DNA of 64,000 nt from Streptomyces sp. NBC_01235 (GTDB lineage: Bacteria > Actinomycetota > Actinomycetes > Streptomycetales > Streptomycetaceae), in the NCBI RefSeq assembly GCF_035989285.1, contig NZ_CP108513.1, positions 5,766,001 to 5,830,000 of the forward strand, read 5' to 3'. This document shows positions 21,464 to 30,925 of the stretch, piece after piece (positions within the stretch are counted from its first letter, which is position 1; the number at the start of each line of letters is the position of its first letter). Both the position numbers and the translations under genes were made by a program. A model generated the notes under the pieces. That model made no database searches, was not told the DNA's origin, and was given only the letters and a program-made list of their open reading frames with translations.

Positions 21464-22546
21464 TTACTCGAGAACCCTCAGGGCCGCCCCAGCGCTCCAC
21501 TCCTCCAACAGCCCACGGTGTACGGCGGTGATGCCGGTCTCGGCGGCGATGTTGAGGGCATCACGGGTAAAGGGACAGGTCGCCACGAACAGGGCCACCT
21601 CGGAGTCGTGCAGGACCTTGGCGGCCCCGACGAACTTCTGGAGCTCTGGGCTGGTGATGGAGGTGTGGGGCGCGAACCTCTTGCATTGGACGACGAGGCG
21701 TCGCCCGTGGGCCGTGAGGGCGGTGATGTCGACGCCGCGGTCCCTTCCGCCGCCTTGCACGACGACGTCGGTGCAGCCGTCGCGGCGCAGCAGTGTGGCG
21801 ATGTGCTCCTCGAACTCGCGCCCGTTCATGGCGTCCATGGAAGCCATGACTCCGGCGAGGGGCCGATCCTCGTGTGGGGCTTCCAGTCGCTGCAGCCGGG
21901 CGTGGTGCTGTCGGAGCCGCTTCTCGATCCGCTGGACGCCTGTTCGGAGGGCGATCAGCTCTCTTTGATGCTCGCCTGATGTTTCGATCAGGACGTTGAA
22001 CATGGGTACGACGGTCTTGCCGAGGATGTGGGTGATGCGCTGGTCGATGCGGTCGTCGAGGGACACGGAGTCCGAGGGGACTGGGTTGTCCACAGGCTGC
22101 GTCCGCGCCCGGTGCTCCATGTCGAGAAGGTATGTGCGCACCTGACGGGCGACTGCACTGTCACGGAGGAGCATCGCGACGTTGAGGACCGCGCGACGGG
22201 AGTAGAGAGTGAGGCTGGACCGAGGCTGTGGGTAACCTGCCGGATAGCGTGACAGGACGTCACGCTTAAATTCTGCGAGGTCAGGGCCCTGCAGGGTGAG
22301 CATTCCGTTGGCCGACAGCTCCTCGTGGTGCCGTGCTTTGAGCCGGCGGATGGCCTCGGTGGTGACGCCGAAGTACGCCGCCACCATGGCCGTGGTCACA
22401 TGCATTCCGTCCGGCAGCAGCGACAGAGCCTTCACCCGGTCGAGTGCGTCCGTCTGTTCGAGCACGCTGTCGCGCAGACTCTTGGATTCCAGTAACGCCG
22501 TTTCGTTGATCATGTCCTGTAAACGAATGGGCATAAATGAAGACAC
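21464..22546 (-). CDS. Mrr-like restriction endonuclease fused to a phage-antirepressor-like N-terminus
   Basis: A 360-residue protein, apparently from GTG 22546; no good ribosome binding site is visible and ATG 22534 or 22513 are alternatives. The C-terminal 120 residues are a PD-(D/E)XK nuclease of the Mrr type: GREFEEHIATLLRRDGCTDV, then GRDRGVDITA and VVQCKR. Residues 30-140 contain an HTH-like stretch (TTAMVAAYFGVTTEAIRRLK) and a segment (SRRAVLNVAMLLRDSAVARQ) of a kind seen in phage antirepressors. Such nucleases often act on modified or foreign DNA, so a defence role is plausible but not shown. It sits alone between the sortases and pknB, with its own terminators on both sides. Confidence 0.75.
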   Translation of the reverse strand: MSSFMPIRLQDMINETALLESKSLRDSVLEQTDALDRVKALSLLPDGMHVTTAMVAAYFGVTTEAIRRLKARHHEELSANGMLTLQGPDLAEFKRDVLSRYPAGYPQPRSSLTLYSRRAVLNVAMLLRDSAVARQVRTYLLDMEHRARTQPVDNPVPSDSVSLDDRIDQRITHILGKTVVPMFNVLIETSGEHQRELIALRTGVQRIEKRLRQHHARLQRLEAPHEDRPLAGVMASMDAMNGREFEEHIATLLRRDGCTDVVVQGGGRDRGVDITALTAHGRRLVVQCKRFAPHTSITSPELQKFVGAAKVLHDSEVALFVATCPFTRDALNIAAETGITAVHRGLLEEWSAGAALRVLE

Positions 22547-22587
22547 GATCGTTTGGTGAGCATGCGTTCGACCGGTGGGGCAAAGAG

Positions 22588-22623
22588 CGCGGGCCCCGCC
22601 GGATGCTTCCGGCGGGGCCCGCG
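22588..22623. terminator. Terminator downstream of pknB
   Basis: A 15-bp perfect GC stem (22588-22602 with 22609-22623) and a 6-base loop, between the end of pknB and the start of the nuclease gene. Confidence 0.8.
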
Positions 22624-22643
22624 TGTCTCGTTCCTACGCCCGG

Positions 22644-24623
22644 CTAACCGCTGGTACCGCCGAAGATGTTGGTACCGCCGTCGTTGCCGCCGTTGTTGTT
22701 GCCGTTTCCGCCGACTGTCACGAGGTTGACCGTCTGGCCCTTGTTGACCGTGCTGCCAGGGCTGGGATCGGAGCTGAAGACGATGGCGTTGTCGTCATTC
22801 ACGGTGACGTTGCCGACGTTCAGGCCCGCGTCCTGGAGCGCTTTCTTGGCGTCCTTCAGGGTCATGCCCTGGAGGTTGCCCGGGACCTGGGTCTGGCTGC
22901 TCTTGCCGATCTGGATCTGGACCGTGGAGCCCTTGTCGGCCTGGGAGCCGATGGACGGGACGGTCTGGATGACCTTGCCGACCTTGCTCTGGTCCTGGGT
23001 GTCGACCTCGACGCAGTTGCCCTGCAGGTTGTTCTGCTGCATCTGGGCCTTGGCCTCTTCACAGCTCTTGTTGGAGACGTCGGGGACGGTCGCCTTCTCC
23101 TCGGCCTTGGCGATGGTGAGGGTGATGGTGGTGCCCTTCTCCACCTCGTCGCCGAGCTTCTTGTCCTGCTCCAGGACGGTGCCCTCCGGCTCGGTGGACA
23201 CCTCCTGCTTCGTCTCCACCACGAACTGGTACTTGTCGCCCTCCAGGAGCGTCTTGGCCTCGTCCAGCGTCTTGCCGAGGACACTCGGCACGACCACCTT
23301 CGGCGCCCCCGTCGACACGACCAGGTTGACGGTGTCGCCCTTGTTGACGTCCTTGCCGGCCGCCGGGTCCTGCGAGCAGATGTTGCCCTTGGCGGTGCTC
23401 TCGCAGGCCTTCTGGGTGAAGACCGGCTTCAGCTCGACGTTCTTGGCCATCGTCACGGCCTCGGCCTGCGTCTTGTTCACGAAGTTCGGGGCCGCGAAGG
23501 GCTTGCTGTCCGCGGGGTCGCCGGTGAACACCCACTTGCCGATCAGGATCGCGCCGACGAGCACCAGCGCCGCGGCGAGGACCAGCAGGATCGTCGAGGT
23601 GTTGGACTTCTTCTGGCGGCGCCGGTCGGGACGGTCGTCGTAGCCGAAGCCGCCGTCGTCCGGGTTCATGGGCGGCAGCATCGACGTGGCGCCGGCGTCC
23701 GCGGAGCGCATGGCCGTGGTCGCCTGGTCGTCGCCGTAACCGCCGTAGCCGACCGAGCCCATCGCCGCCGTCGCCGCGACCGGCTGGCCGTCGAGGCAGG
23801 CCTCGATGTCCAGGCGCATCTCGTCGGCCGACTGGTAGCGGTAGTTCGGGTCCTTGACCAGCGCCTTCAGGACGATGGCGTCCATCTCGGGGGTGATCTC
23901 GGGGTCGAAGACGCTCGGGGGCTGCGGTTCCTCCCGGACGTGCTGGTAGGCAACCGCGACCGGGGAATCCCCGACGAACGGCGGCCGTACCGTCAGCAGC
24001 TCGTAGAGCAGGCAGCCCGTCGAGTAGAGGTCGGAGCGCGCGTCGACCTGCTCGCCCTTCGCCTGCTCCGGCGAGAGGTACTGGGCGGTGCCGATGACCG
24101 CGGAGGTCTGCGTCATCGTCATCCCGGAGTCGCCCATGGCGCGGGCGATACCGAAGTCCATGACCTTGACCTGGCCGTTGCGCGTCAGCATGACGTTCGC
24201 GGGCTTGATGTCGCGGTGGACGATGCCGGCTCTGTGCGAGTACTCCAGGGCCTGGAGGATGCCGATGGTCATCTCCAGCGTCCGCTCCGGCAGCAGCTTG
24301 CGGCCGGAGTGGAGCAGCTCGCGGAGCGTGGAGCCGTCGACGTACTCCATGACGATGTACGGGATCGAGACCCCGTCGATGTAGTCCTCGCCCGTGTCGT
24401 AGACCGCAACGATCGCGGGGTGGTTGAGCGAGGCGGCAGACTGGGCCTCCCGGCGGAACCGGGCCTGGAAGGAAGGGTCGCGCGCGAGGTCCGCGCGCAG
24501 CGTCTTCACCGCCACGGTGCGGCCGAGGCGGGTGTCATGCGCGAGGTAGACCTCCGCCATGCCACCACGACCGAGCACGTGGCCCAGCTCGTACCGGCCG
24601 CCGAGGCGACGCGGCTCTTCCAT
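22644..24623 (-). CDS. pknB: PASTA-domain serine/threonine protein kinase PknB
   Basis: A 659-residue kinase from ATG 24623. The cytoplasmic kinase domain (1-270) has GRGGMAEVYLAHD, VAVKTLR, HRDIKPANVM, MDFGIARAM and GTAQYLSPEQAKG. One membrane helix lies near residue 350 (TSTILLVLAAALVLVGAILI). Four extracellular PASTA repeats follow, with the typical VPSVLGKTLDEAKTLL, VPDVSNKSCEEAKAQM and VPGNLQGMTLKDAKKAL, and a Gly/Asn-rich tail. PASTA domains sense muropeptides or lipid II, and the kinase coordinates cell-wall synthesis and division. It is the last gene of the fhaA-fhaB-pstP-ftsW-pbpA-pknB operon, 169 bases after pbpA. Confidence 0.96.
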   Translation of the reverse strand: MEEPRRLGGRYELGHVLGRGGMAEVYLAHDTRLGRTVAVKTLRADLARDPSFQARFRREAQSAASLNHPAIVAVYDTGEDYIDGVSIPYIVMEYVDGSTLRELLHSGRKLLPERTLEMTIGILQALEYSHRAGIVHRDIKPANVMLTRNGQVKVMDFGIARAMGDSGMTMTQTSAVIGTAQYLSPEQAKGEQVDARSDLYSTGCLLYELLTVRPPFVGDSPVAVAYQHVREEPQPPSVFDPEITPEMDAIVLKALVKDPNYRYQSADEMRLDIEACLDGQPVAATAAMGSVGYGGYGDDQATTAMRSADAGATSMLPPMNPDDGGFGYDDRPDRRRQKKSNTSTILLVLAAALVLVGAILIGKWVFTGDPADSKPFAAPNFVNKTQAEAVTMAKNVELKPVFTQKACESTAKGNICSQDPAAGKDVNKGDTVNLVVSTGAPKVVVPSVLGKTLDEAKTLLEGDKYQFVVETKQEVSTEPEGTVLEQDKKLGDEVEKGTTITLTIAKAEEKATVPDVSNKSCEEAKAQMQQNNLQGNCVEVDTQDQSKVGKVIQTVPSIGSQADKGSTVQIQIGKSSQTQVPGNLQGMTLKDAKKALQDAGLNVGNVTVNDDNAIVFSSDPSPGSTVNKGQTVNLVTVGGNGNNNGGNDGGTNIFGGTSG

Positions 24624-24792
24624 AGCTACCTACCAGCCCTCTCCGTCGGTCCCGACCGGCACACGTGTGCGGCCGGAGGCTGCCGTCCGGGCATACCGTA
24701 CCCGGACGGCGCTTCGTGACCTGGCCAAGCCCGTCACCCGATACAGGACCGGTATCGCAACGTGCACCGATGTGTAGGCGACGTGATGGGGG

Positions 24793-26262
24793 TCACTTCT
24801 TGCTGTCGATGACTGCCTTCATCACGTTCCTCGCGATCGGACCGGCCAGACCGCCACCGGTGATGTCGCCGCGGTTGGCGGCGCCGTCCTCGACGACGAC
24901 GGCGACGGCCACCGGCACGCTGCCGTCGGACAGCTTCGCGTACGAGATGAACCAGGCGTACGGCTTCTCGCTGTTGTTGAGGCCGTGCTGGGCGGTACCG
25001 GTCTTGCCGCCGACCTTGACGCCGTCGATCTTGGCCTTGCCACCGGTGCCCTGCGGGTCGTTGACGACCGTCTCCATCATCTCCTGCAGGGCCTGCGCGG
25101 TCTTGGAGGAGACGGCCTGGGACAGCTGCTGGGGCTCGGTCGTCTCCAGGGTGTCCAGGTTCGGGGCCTTGAGCTGGTCGACCATGTACGGCTTCATCAG
25201 CTTGCCGTCGTTGGCGACCGCCGAGGCGACCATGGCCATCTGGAGCGGGGTGGCGCGGTTGGAGCCCTGGCCGATGCCGTCCAGAGCGTTCTGCGGCTGG
25301 TTGTCCTCGGGGTAGACGCTCTCGGCGGCGCGCACCGGGGTGTCCAGTTCCGCCTCGTTGAAGCCGAACTTGTTCGCCTGTTCGATCATCTTCTTGTTGC
25401 CGACGTTGTCGGCCATCTTCGCGAAGACGGTGTTGCAGGACACCATGAGCCCGTAGCGCAGGGTGGCGTTCTCGCAGGCGCCGTGCTCGTTGCCGAGCTT
25501 TTGCGTGGACTGCGGCAGCGGGAACGGGTCCGGGGTGTCGGTCTTGGAGTCGATGTCGTCGACCTCGCCGTTCTCCAGCGCGGCCGCGGCCGTGACCACC
25601 TTGAACGTGGAACCGGGCGGGTAGGTCTCGCGCAGCGCCCGGTTGAGCATCGGGTTGTCGGGGTCCTTGTCCTTCTGGACCGCCTGCCACGCCGCCTGGT
25701 CGGAGTCGGAGGATCCTGCGAACTTCGACGGGTCGTAGGACGGCGTGGAGACCAGCGCGAGGATCTTGCCGGTGGACGGCTCGATCGCGGCGACGGCGCC
25801 CTTCTTGTCGCCCAGGCCGGTGTACGCGGCCTTCTGCGCGGCGGCGTTGAGGGTGGTGACGACGCTGCCGCCCTCCTTCTCCTTGCCCGTGATCATGTCC
25901 AGGGTGTTGCGGAAGAAGAGCTGGTCGTCGTTGCCGCTGAGGATGCCGTCCTCCAGCTTCTCCAGCTGGTTGGCGCCGAACGCCTGCGAGGAGTAGCCGG
26001 TGACCGGCGCCCACATGGCGCCGTTGGTCCAGGTGCGCTTGTACTTGTAGTCGCCGCTGGTCTCCACCGAGCCGGTGATGGCCTTGCCGTCGACGACGAT
26101 GTTGCCGCGCGGGGTGGAGTAGCGGGTGATGTTGACGCGGCGGTTCTTGGTGTCGCTGGCGAGGCTGTCCGCCTTGACGTACTGGAGGTAGTTGTCGCGC
26201 AGCAGCAGGGTCAGCACGAGGAGGCCGCAGAAGATCGCGATCCGGCGCAGGGGCTTGTTCAT
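24793..26262 (-). CDS. pbpA: Penicillin-binding protein A (transpeptidase)
   Basis: A 489-residue class B PBP from ATG 26262, overlapping the ftsW stop as ATGA. The N-terminal membrane anchor is IAIFCGLLVLTLLLRDNYLQ. The transpeptidase motifs are in order: STFK in PPGSTFKVV, SCN in GLMVSCNTVFA, and KTG in VGGKTGTAQHG. It cross-links peptidoglycan with its FtsW/RodA partner encoded directly upstream. Length and anchor match actinobacterial PbpA, a known substrate of PknB regulation in mycobacteria. Confidence 0.95.
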   Translation of the reverse strand: MNKPLRRIAIFCGLLVLTLLLRDNYLQYVKADSLASDTKNRRVNITRYSTPRGNIVVDGKAITGSVETSGDYKYKRTWTNGAMWAPVTGYSSQAFGANQLEKLEDGILSGNDDQLFFRNTLDMITGKEKEGGSVVTTLNAAAQKAAYTGLGDKKGAVAAIEPSTGKILALVSTPSYDPSKFAGSSDSDQAAWQAVQKDKDPDNPMLNRALRETYPPGSTFKVVTAAAALENGEVDDIDSKTDTPDPFPLPQSTQKLGNEHGACENATLRYGLMVSCNTVFAKMADNVGNKKMIEQANKFGFNEAELDTPVRAAESVYPEDNQPQNALDGIGQGSNRATPLQMAMVASAVANDGKLMKPYMVDQLKAPNLDTLETTEPQQLSQAVSSKTAQALQEMMETVVNDPQGTGGKAKIDGVKVGGKTGTAQHGLNNSEKPYAWFISYAKLSDGSVPVAVAVVVEDGAANRGDITGGGLAGPIARNVMKAVIDSKK

Positions 26263-27698
26263 GACGGGCGGACCACCTGGGTCATCTCGGCGTCGGGGTT
26301 GGAGGCGGGGGCGGGTGCCGGGCGGCGCGCCGTGTCGCTGATTCTGATCAGGATGCCGATCAACGCCCAGTTGGCGATGACGGAGGATCCGCCGTACGCC
26401 AGGAAGGGCATCGTCATACCGGTGAGCGGGATGAGGCCCATCACACCGCCGGCGACGACGAACACCTGGAGGGCGAAGGCGCCGGAGAGGCCGATGGCGA
26501 GCATCTTGCCGAACGGGTCGCGGGCGGCGAGGGCGGTGCGCACGCCGCGCTCCGCGATCAGGCCGTACAGCAGCAGCAGCGCCATGATGCCGGCCAGGCC
26601 CAGTTCCTCGCCGAAGGTGGCGAGGATGAAGTCGGAGTTGGCGGCGAACTTGATCAGCTCGGAGTGGCCCTGGCCCCAGCCGGTGCCGAGGGTGCCGCCC
26701 GAGCCGAACGCCCACAGGGCCTGCATGGCCTGCTCGGAGTGGCCGCCGACACCGGCCTGGGAGAGCTTGTACTCCTTCATCGGGTCGAGCCAGGCCTGGA
26801 CGCGCTGCTGGACGTGCGGCTCGACGCTGGCCACGCCGACCGCGCCGGCCGCGGACATCAGCAGACCGAAGACGATCCAGCTGGTCCGTTCGGTGGCCAC
26901 GTACAGCATGATCACGAACATGCCGAAGAACAGCAGCGAGGTGCCGAGGTCGGTCTCGAAGACCAGGATGAGGATCGAGATGAACCAGACGACCAGGATG
27001 GGGCCGAGGTCGCGGCCGCGCGGCAGGTAGAGGCCGAGGAAGCGGCGGCTGGCCAGGGCGAGGGCGTCGCGCTTCACCATCAGATAGCCGGCGAAGAAGA
27101 TCGCCAGCACGATCTTGGCGAACTCACCCGGCTGGATGGAGAAACCGGCCACCGAGATCCAGATCTTGGCGCCGTAGATGTTCTGTCCGAGGCCCGGCAC
27201 GAGCGGCAGCAGCAGCAGGAACAGCGCGCCGACCATCGAGATGTAGGTGTAGCGCTGAAGGACGCGGTGGTCCTTGAGGAAGATCAGCACCACGATGAAG
27301 AGGCCGATGCCCATCGCCGTGTAGAGCAGCTGTCGTGGCGCGGCCGTGCCGGCCTGCTGGGCCTGCTGGAGGTACTTCGACTGGTCGAGGCGCCAGATGG
27401 CGACCAGTCCCAGCCCGTTCAGCAGGGTGGCCAGCGGCAGCAGCAGCGGATCCGCGTACGGCGCGAACTTGCGGACGACGAGATGGGCGACGCCGGCCAG
27501 CAGTCCGAGGCCGAGCCCGTAGCTCAGGAGGCCGGACGGCACCTGCTCGTTGATGGCCAGACCCACGTTGGCGTAGGCGAAGACCGGGATGACGACGGCG
27601 AACACCAGCAGCGCGAGCTCGGTGTTGCGCCGGCTCGGCGTGCCGATCGAGCCGATCGTTGACGTGTGGTGCGTCGGCGAGTTGGTAGTACTGCTCAT
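26259..27698 (-). CDS. FtsW/RodA/SpoVE family peptidoglycan glycosyltransferase
   Basis: A 479-residue polytopic protein from ATG 27698 with about twelve membrane helices. SEDS-family signatures include GLGLVAIWRLDQSKY, WISVAGFSIQPGEFAKIVLA, VWFISILILVFETDLGTSLL and the conserved VVAGGVMGLIPLTGMTMPFL followed by AYGGSS. It polymerises lipid II into glycan strands, paired with the PbpA transpeptidase encoded next. In this actinobacterial operon the gene is called ftsW or rodA depending on annotation. The gap to pstP is 27 bases. Confidence 0.94.
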   Translation of the reverse strand: MSSTTNSPTHHTSTIGSIGTPSRRNTELALLVFAVVIPVFAYANVGLAINEQVPSGLLSYGLGLGLLAGVAHLVVRKFAPYADPLLLPLATLLNGLGLVAIWRLDQSKYLQQAQQAGTAAPRQLLYTAMGIGLFIVVLIFLKDHRVLQRYTYISMVGALFLLLLPLVPGLGQNIYGAKIWISVAGFSIQPGEFAKIVLAIFFAGYLMVKRDALALASRRFLGLYLPRGRDLGPILVVWFISILILVFETDLGTSLLFFGMFVIMLYVATERTSWIVFGLLMSAAGAVGVASVEPHVQQRVQAWLDPMKEYKLSQAGVGGHSEQAMQALWAFGSGGTLGTGWGQGHSELIKFAANSDFILATFGEELGLAGIMALLLLYGLIAERGVRTALAARDPFGKMLAIGLSGAFALQVFVVAGGVMGLIPLTGMTMPFLAYGGSSVIANWALIGILIRISDTARRPAPAPASNPDAEMTQVVRPS

Positions 27699-27725
27699 CG
27701 TGTGACGGGGCCTCTCACGGCTTGC

Positions 27726-29249
27726 CTACTGCTCACCGCACCGCGAGACGACCTTCTGCTCTTCCTCCGAAAGGCTGGGGCCGGGGGTGGGAGTGGCGGT
27801 CGCGGATACGGACGGGGACGCGGTTGCCGAGGGGCTCGGCGATGCCTTGGACGTGAGGGACGTGGGTGTGGTTCCCGTGGTGCCGCCGGCCTTGCCCGCG
27901 CCGGTCTTCGAGCTGGTTTTGCCCGCCGTGGCGGCGTCGGCCTGCTTCTTGCAGGCGGAGGCCTGCACGGCCAGCTCGTCGATCTTCTTCTGGGCGGCGG
28001 ACAGGTTGCCTTCGGCGATCGTCGCCTCGACCAGCTTCTGCTGGTACTCCGGGAGGTACTTGAGTTCGATCTCGGGGTGGTCCTTCTCCACCTTCGACAG
28101 CGACACCCAGGCCAGGTCCTGGCTGATACCCCGGTACAGGGCGACGTGCTCGTCCTTGGTGCCGACGTAGTACTGCGTCTGCGTCCAGCGCCAGCCGCCG
28201 TACAGGCCGCCGCCGATCACTGCGAGGGCGAGCACGCTGTAGAAGGATCTCTTCAGCCACTTACGGCCCTTGCGCGGCTTGACGAAGTCGTCGTCGGTGT
28301 AGTCGCCGAAGCCGTCTGTGGGGATGAAGCCGGTGATGTCGCCGCCGGAGCCGGGCGGGCCGAACTCGCCGCCCCCGTCGTGCCCGTGCTGCCTGCGGCC
28401 GAGGCCGGAGGCGCGGCCCGCGGGGGTCTGCATGATGCCGTTGTCGTGCAGCTGGAGTTGGTTCTCGGCGACCGCGCCGACCACGACCGGCACGTCCGAC
28501 AGCTGCCCGGCGAGCGTGTCCCCGGTGTCCAGGTCGAGGACGTCGGCGACGATGACGGTGATGTTGTCGGGGCCGCCGCCGCGCAGCGCGAGCTGGATCA
28601 GCTCCTGCACGGTCTCCTGCGGGCCCTGGTAGCTGGCGAGGGTGTCTTCCAGCGTCTGGTGGGAGACGACGCCCGACAGACCGTCCGAGCAGATCAGGTA
28701 GCGGTCGCCGGCCCGGACCTCACGGATCGACAGGTCCGGCTCGACATGCTCACCGCTGCCCAATGCCCGCATCAGCAGCGACCGCTGCGGGTGGGTGGTG
28801 GCCTCTTCCTCGGTGATACGGCCCTCGTCGACGAGGCGCTGCACCCAGGTGTGGTCCTGCGTGATCTGTGTCAGCACGCCGTCGCGCAGCAGATACGCGC
28901 GCGAGTCGCCGACGTGCACGAGACCCAGACGCTGGCCGGTCCACAGCAGGGCGGTCAGGGTGGTCCCCATGCCCTCGAGCTGCGGGTCCTCCTCGACCAG
29001 GGCGCGCAACTGGTCGTTGGCGCGCTGGACGGCGGTACCGAGCGAGGTGAGGACGTCCGAGCCGGGGACGTCGTCGTCGAGGGCGACGATGGTGGAGATG
29101 GCCTCGGAGGAGGCGACCTCACCGGCGGCGGCGCCGCCCATGCCGTCGGCGATGGCGAGCAGGCGCGGACCGGCGTAACCGGAGTCCTCGTTGCCCTCCC
29201 GGATCATGCCCTTGTGCGATCCGGCGGCGAAACGCAGTGACAGACTCAT
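27726..29249 (-). CDS. pstP: PP2C-family Ser/Thr protein phosphatase PstP
   Basis: A 507-residue membrane phosphatase from ATG 29249 (GAGGTG upstream). The PP2C domain (1-240) has the metal-binding GNEDSGYAGPRLLAIADGMGG, HVGDSRAYLLRDG, CSDGLSGVV and GGPDNITVI. A cytoplasmic linker leads to one membrane helix near residue 330 (SFYSVLALAVIGGGLYGGWR). The C-terminal extracellular part is helical, then Ser/Thr/Pro-rich. It reverses PknB-type phosphorylation. The C-terminal region is variable in the family and this one is on the long side. Confidence 0.95.
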   Translation of the reverse strand: MSLSLRFAAGSHKGMIREGNEDSGYAGPRLLAIADGMGGAAAGEVASSEAISTIVALDDDVPGSDVLTSLGTAVQRANDQLRALVEEDPQLEGMGTTLTALLWTGQRLGLVHVGDSRAYLLRDGVLTQITQDHTWVQRLVDEGRITEEEATTHPQRSLLMRALGSGEHVEPDLSIREVRAGDRYLICSDGLSGVVSHQTLEDTLASYQGPQETVQELIQLALRGGGPDNITVIVADVLDLDTGDTLAGQLSDVPVVVGAVAENQLQLHDNGIMQTPAGRASGLGRRQHGHDGGGEFGPPGSGGDITGFIPTDGFGDYTDDDFVKPRKGRKWLKRSFYSVLALAVIGGGLYGGWRWTQTQYYVGTKDEHVALYRGISQDLAWVSLSKVEKDHPEIELKYLPEYQQKLVEATIAEGNLSAAQKKIDELAVQASACKKQADAATAGKTSSKTGAGKAGGTTGTTPTSLTSKASPSPSATASPSVSATATPTPGPSLSEEEQKVVSRCGEQ

Positions 29250-29389
29250 GCGCACCTCGCCCGTCGGCCCCGGGTACAGCCGGTCGTGTCGAGCCACACT
29301 GCCCACCCTCCGGTCGGGAGCACACCGGGGCCCTGGGTTCCGGCCGCCGCCGCGTGCTCGCTCCGCTCGCGCTCACTCATGATGTAGCA

Positions 29390-29908
29390 CTACTTCCGAA
29401 GCTCGATGACGGTCTTGCCGATACGAATCGGCGCGCCCAGCGGGATCGGCGTGGGAGTCGTCAGCCGCGATCGGTCGAGGTACGTGCCGTTGGTGGAACC
29501 CAGGTCCTCGACGATCCACTGGCCGTCGCGGTCTGGGTAGATCCTGGCATGGCGGCTGGAGGCGTAGTCGTCGTCCAGCACGATCGTGCTGTCGTGCGCC
29601 CGGCCCAGAGTGATGGTCTGGCCCTGGAGCGCGACGGTCGTGCCGGTGAGGGTGCCCTCGGACACGACCAGCTTCGTCGGTGCGTTGCGGCGCGTGCGGC
29701 CGGCGGCGGCGGCGGGCTGCTGGCGCTGCTGCGGAGGCGCCTGTTGGCGCTGGGCCTGCTGCGCCCGCCCGGCCTCCCGGCGCGAACCGCGCTGGGTGAC
29801 CCGTGTACCGAACAGGTCGCTGCGGATGACCTGCACGGCCACGATCACGAACAGCCACAGTACGGCCAGGAAACCCAGCCGCATGACCGTGAGGGTCAGC
29901 TCTGACAT
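29390..29908 (-). CDS. fhaB: FHA-domain protein FhaB (FipA)
   Basis: A 172-residue protein from ATG 29908. An N-terminal membrane helix (LGFLAVLWLFVIVAVQVIR) is followed by a Gln/Ala/Arg linker and a C-terminal FHA domain with ITLGRAHDSTIVLDDDYASS RHARIY and DLGSTNGTYLD. FHA domains bind phosphothreonine, so FhaB can recruit kinase-phosphorylated division proteins. It sits 140 bases before pstP and 10 bases after fhaA, as in other actinobacteria. Confidence 0.95.
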   Translation of the reverse strand: MSELTLTVMRLGFLAVLWLFVIVAVQVIRSDLFGTRVTQRGSRREAGRAQQAQRQQAPPQQRQQPAAAAGRTRRNAPTKLVVSEGTLTGTTVALQGQTITLGRAHDSTIVLDDDYASSRHARIYPDRDGQWIVEDLGSTNGTYLDRSRLTTPTPIPLGAPIRIGKTVIELRK

Positions 29909-29918
29909 TGCCCCCGCT

Positions 29919-30812
29919 TCACCCTTCGGCTTGCCGGTAAATGATGGTGGTGCTGCCCACGACGATCCGCGAGCCGTCGCGGAGCGTAGCGCGGGTGGTG
30001 TGCTGCCCGTCCACCACGATGCCGTTGGTGGAACCGAGATCCTGGATCGTCGAGGGCGAACCGGTCCGGATCTCGCAGTGCCGGCGCGAGACGCCGGGGT
30101 CGTCGATCCGCACGTCGGCCTCGGTGCTGCGGCCCAGCACGAGCGTCGCGCGGGAGATCTGGTGGCGGGTGCCGTTGATCTCGATCCAGTGGCGGGTGCG
30201 GGACCCGGGCTGCGGAGCCCCGGCCAGGCCTCCGCCTGCCGCGCCGGGGCGCTGGGCGCCTGCGGCGGGCGGGTAGCCGTAGCCGCCGGGACGGGCGCCG
30301 GGGGCGCCGCCGGGCGGCGGAGCGGAGGGCATGGGCGGAGCGGCGGCCCCGCCTGCGCCGAGGTAAGAGGCGTTGCCCGGGCCGCCGGGGCGCTGCCGGC
30401 CGCCGGCGGCGGGCGCCTGCTCGGGCGCCTGGCTGCTGGAGGAGGCGAGCGTACGGCTGCGCACCCGGTACAGGCCGGTGTCGAGGTCCTCGGCCTTCTC
30501 CAGGTTGACCTTGATCGGTCCCATGAAGGTGTAGCGCTGCTGCTTGGCGTAGTCGCGCACCATACCGGCGAGCTCGTCGCCGAGCTGGCCGGAGTAGGGG
30601 CTGAGCCGCTCGTAGTCCGGCGTGCTCAGCTCCACGATGAAGTCGTTGGGGACGACGGTCCGGTCCCGGTTCCAGATGGTCGCGTTGTTGTCGCACTCGC
30701 GCTGGAGCGCGCCGGCGATCTCCACCGGCTGGACCTCGGACTTGAAGACCTTGGCGAAGGTGCCGTTGACCAGACCCTCGAGACGCTGCTCGAACTTCTT
30801 CAGAACTCCCAT
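29919..30812 (-). CDS. fhaA: FHA-domain protein FhaA (DUF3662 + FHA)
   Basis: A 297-residue protein from ATG 30812, with a strong GGAGGAGG upstream. Residues 1-125 are the DUF3662 domain (FEQRLEGLVNGTFAKVFKSE, then VQPVEIAGALQRE). A Pro/Gly/Ala-rich linker spans roughly 130-205, and the C-terminal FHA domain has LVLGRSTEADVRIDDPGVSR RHCEIR and DLGSTNGIVVDG. In mycobacteria FhaA binds phosphorylated MviN and regulates lipid II export. It is the first gene of the division and cell-wall operon here, so the operon promoter should lie in 30813-31247. Confidence 0.95.
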   Translation of the reverse strand: MGVLKKFEQRLEGLVNGTFAKVFKSEVQPVEIAGALQRECDNNATIWNRDRTVVPNDFIVELSTPDYERLSPYSGQLGDELAGMVRDYAKQQRYTFMGPIKVNLEKAEDLDTGLYRVRSRTLASSSSQAPEQAPAAGGRQRPGGPGNASYLGAGGAAAPPMPSAPPPGGAPGARPGGYGYPPAAGAQRPGAAGGGLAGAPQPGSRTRHWIEINGTRHQISRATLVLGRSTEADVRIDDPGVSRRHCEIRTGSPSTIQDLGSTNGIVVDGQHTTRATLRDGSRIVVGSTTIIYRQAEG

Positions 30813-30925
30813 GGGGCACCTCCTCCGTAGTGGCTGCTGTCCCGTGCCGTGCTGCTTGCCCTGCTGCTTACCTGGTACTGCTTACTGATCGTATCCACGC
30901 GCCGGTGAATCGGCTGGTTCCCCCT

